Positions 5,014-5,415 of a stretch of DNA of 5,415 nucleotides are shown in pieces. A program made the translations under genes and the position numbers. The notes under the pieces were generated by a model that was not told the origin of the DNA, searched no databases, and saw nothing but the letters and a program-made list of their open reading frames with translations. Origin of the DNA: Myxococcales bacterium. GTDB taxonomy: Bacteria; Myxococcota_A; UBA9160; SMWR01. The stretch is from contig JACZXC010000235.1 in the NCBI GenBank assembly GCA_022571825.1, positions 1 to 5,415 on the forward strand, in the 5' to 3' direction. How positions within the stretch are numbered: position 1 is the stretch's first letter; each line of letters opens with the position of its first letter.

Positions 5014-5415
5014 GTGTCGGTTCGCGTGAGGCTGGTCTCGTGGAATCTTCACACGCCGCCCCTGGCGCCGCGACGGATCCCGCGGCTGCGCGCAGTCGGC
5101 GCGCGACTGCTCGCAGAGCCGCGGGCCGACTTCCTGCTGTTCCAGGAGGTCTGGACACGCTCCCTCGCGAAGACGCTGGCCACGGCTCTCGAGCCCGCCT
5201 TCGCGCCGGTCCGGCTTCCCGGCAAAGGCTGGACCGGCGACAGCGGCGGGTTGCTGTCCTTCGTTCGGCGGGGCAGCCGATGGCGCGTCGAGGAGAGGCG
5301 TTTCCACGCGTTCCAGTCCGAGGGTCCTGTCTGGCGCCTCTGGGAGGGGGATGCATTCGGAGACAAGGGTGTCGAGCGGATCCACTTCGAACGAGATGGG
5401 TTCCGATTGTCGCTG
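5014..5415 (+). CDS. Endonuclease/exonuclease/phosphatase-fold protein, N-terminal part
   Basis: An open frame of 134 codons starts at GTG 5014 and runs off the right edge without a stop. It resembles the N-terminal half of the EEP (DNase I-like) superfamily of metal-dependent phosphodiesterases and phosphatases. The opening strand RLVSWNLHTPP gives the metal-binding Asn11. ADFLLFQEVW (38-47) gives the metal-binding Glu45. GDSGGLLSFVRR (75-86) matches the usual GG[LM]xxxS core strand, and GDKGVERIHF (116-125) matches the following KGV strand. There is no signal peptide or membrane segment before the first strand, so it is probably cytoplasmic. The catalytic GDxN, D-H and C-terminal SDH motifs would lie beyond the window, so the substrate (DNA, phospholipid or inositol phosphate) cannot be told. 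The KGV strand and WNL start recall sphingomyelinase-like members, but this is weak. It is divergent from the glycosyltransferase gene, with 127 bp between them. Confidence 0.8.
   Translation, partial: MSVRVRLVSWNLHTPPLAPRRIPRLRAVGARLLAEPRADFLLFQEVWTRSLAKTLATALEPAFAPVRLPGKGWTGDSGGLLSFVRRGSRWRVEERRFHAFQSEGPVWRLWEGDAFGDKGVERIHFERDGFRLSL

Noticed and set aside
4963..5385. Minus-strand frames of 105-140 codons at the right end
   Set aside because: They lie opposite the EEP-fold reading frame, which has a perfect SD and conserved motifs; their products are low-complexity Arg/Pro/Ser.

Overview
The window comes from a GC-rich bacterium. Several starts are GTG, and there are clear Shine-Dalgarno motifs, a lipoprotein signal and a GT-C type membrane glycosyltransferase. 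This suggests a Gram-negative lineage such as Myxococcota or a related former deltaproteobacterial group. The phylum is inference from composition and gene style; no marker gene is present. Nothing looks mobile: there is no transposase, integrase, tRNA, rRNA or CRISPR array.

Layout, left to right. Positions 1-153 hold no convincing gene, only a hairpin that may end the leftward operon and an SD-like motif at the extreme left edge. Positions 154-2037 hold two leftward, tandem, paralogous DUF4097-type secreted beta-repeat proteins. The upstream copy is a predicted lipoprotein; the downstream copy has an ordinary signal peptide. They are 27 bp apart and probably co-transcribed. Positions 2038-2211 are a divergent intergenic region with two back-to-back inverted repeats. 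Positions 2212-3270 hold a rightward, membrane-anchored SGNH/GDSL hydrolase. Its 3' end overlaps, tail to tail, a leftward GT-C family membrane glycosyltransferase (3006-4886). A second divergent intergenic region (4887-5013) carries a short heptamer tandem repeat. It leads into a rightward gene that runs off the window and encodes the N-terminal part of an endonuclease/exonuclease/phosphatase (EEP) fold protein.

Most of the products act at or beyond the inner membrane: two exported beta-repeat proteins, an esterase-like SGNH enzyme with a membrane anchor, and a polyprenyl-phosphate-sugar-dependent glycosyltransferase. A cell-envelope or glycan-modification neighbourhood is plausible, but only the DUF4097 pair is supported as an operon. 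The most notable signals are: the two DUF4097 paralogues share the same internal repeat ladder (18-residue steps, then 19, 21, 37) but differ by exactly one 18-residue rung; there is a G8 tract in the lipoprotein gene; the convergent gene pair overlaps by 265 bp, with a cluster of perfect palindromes at the junction; and paired inverted repeats lie between the divergent genes.
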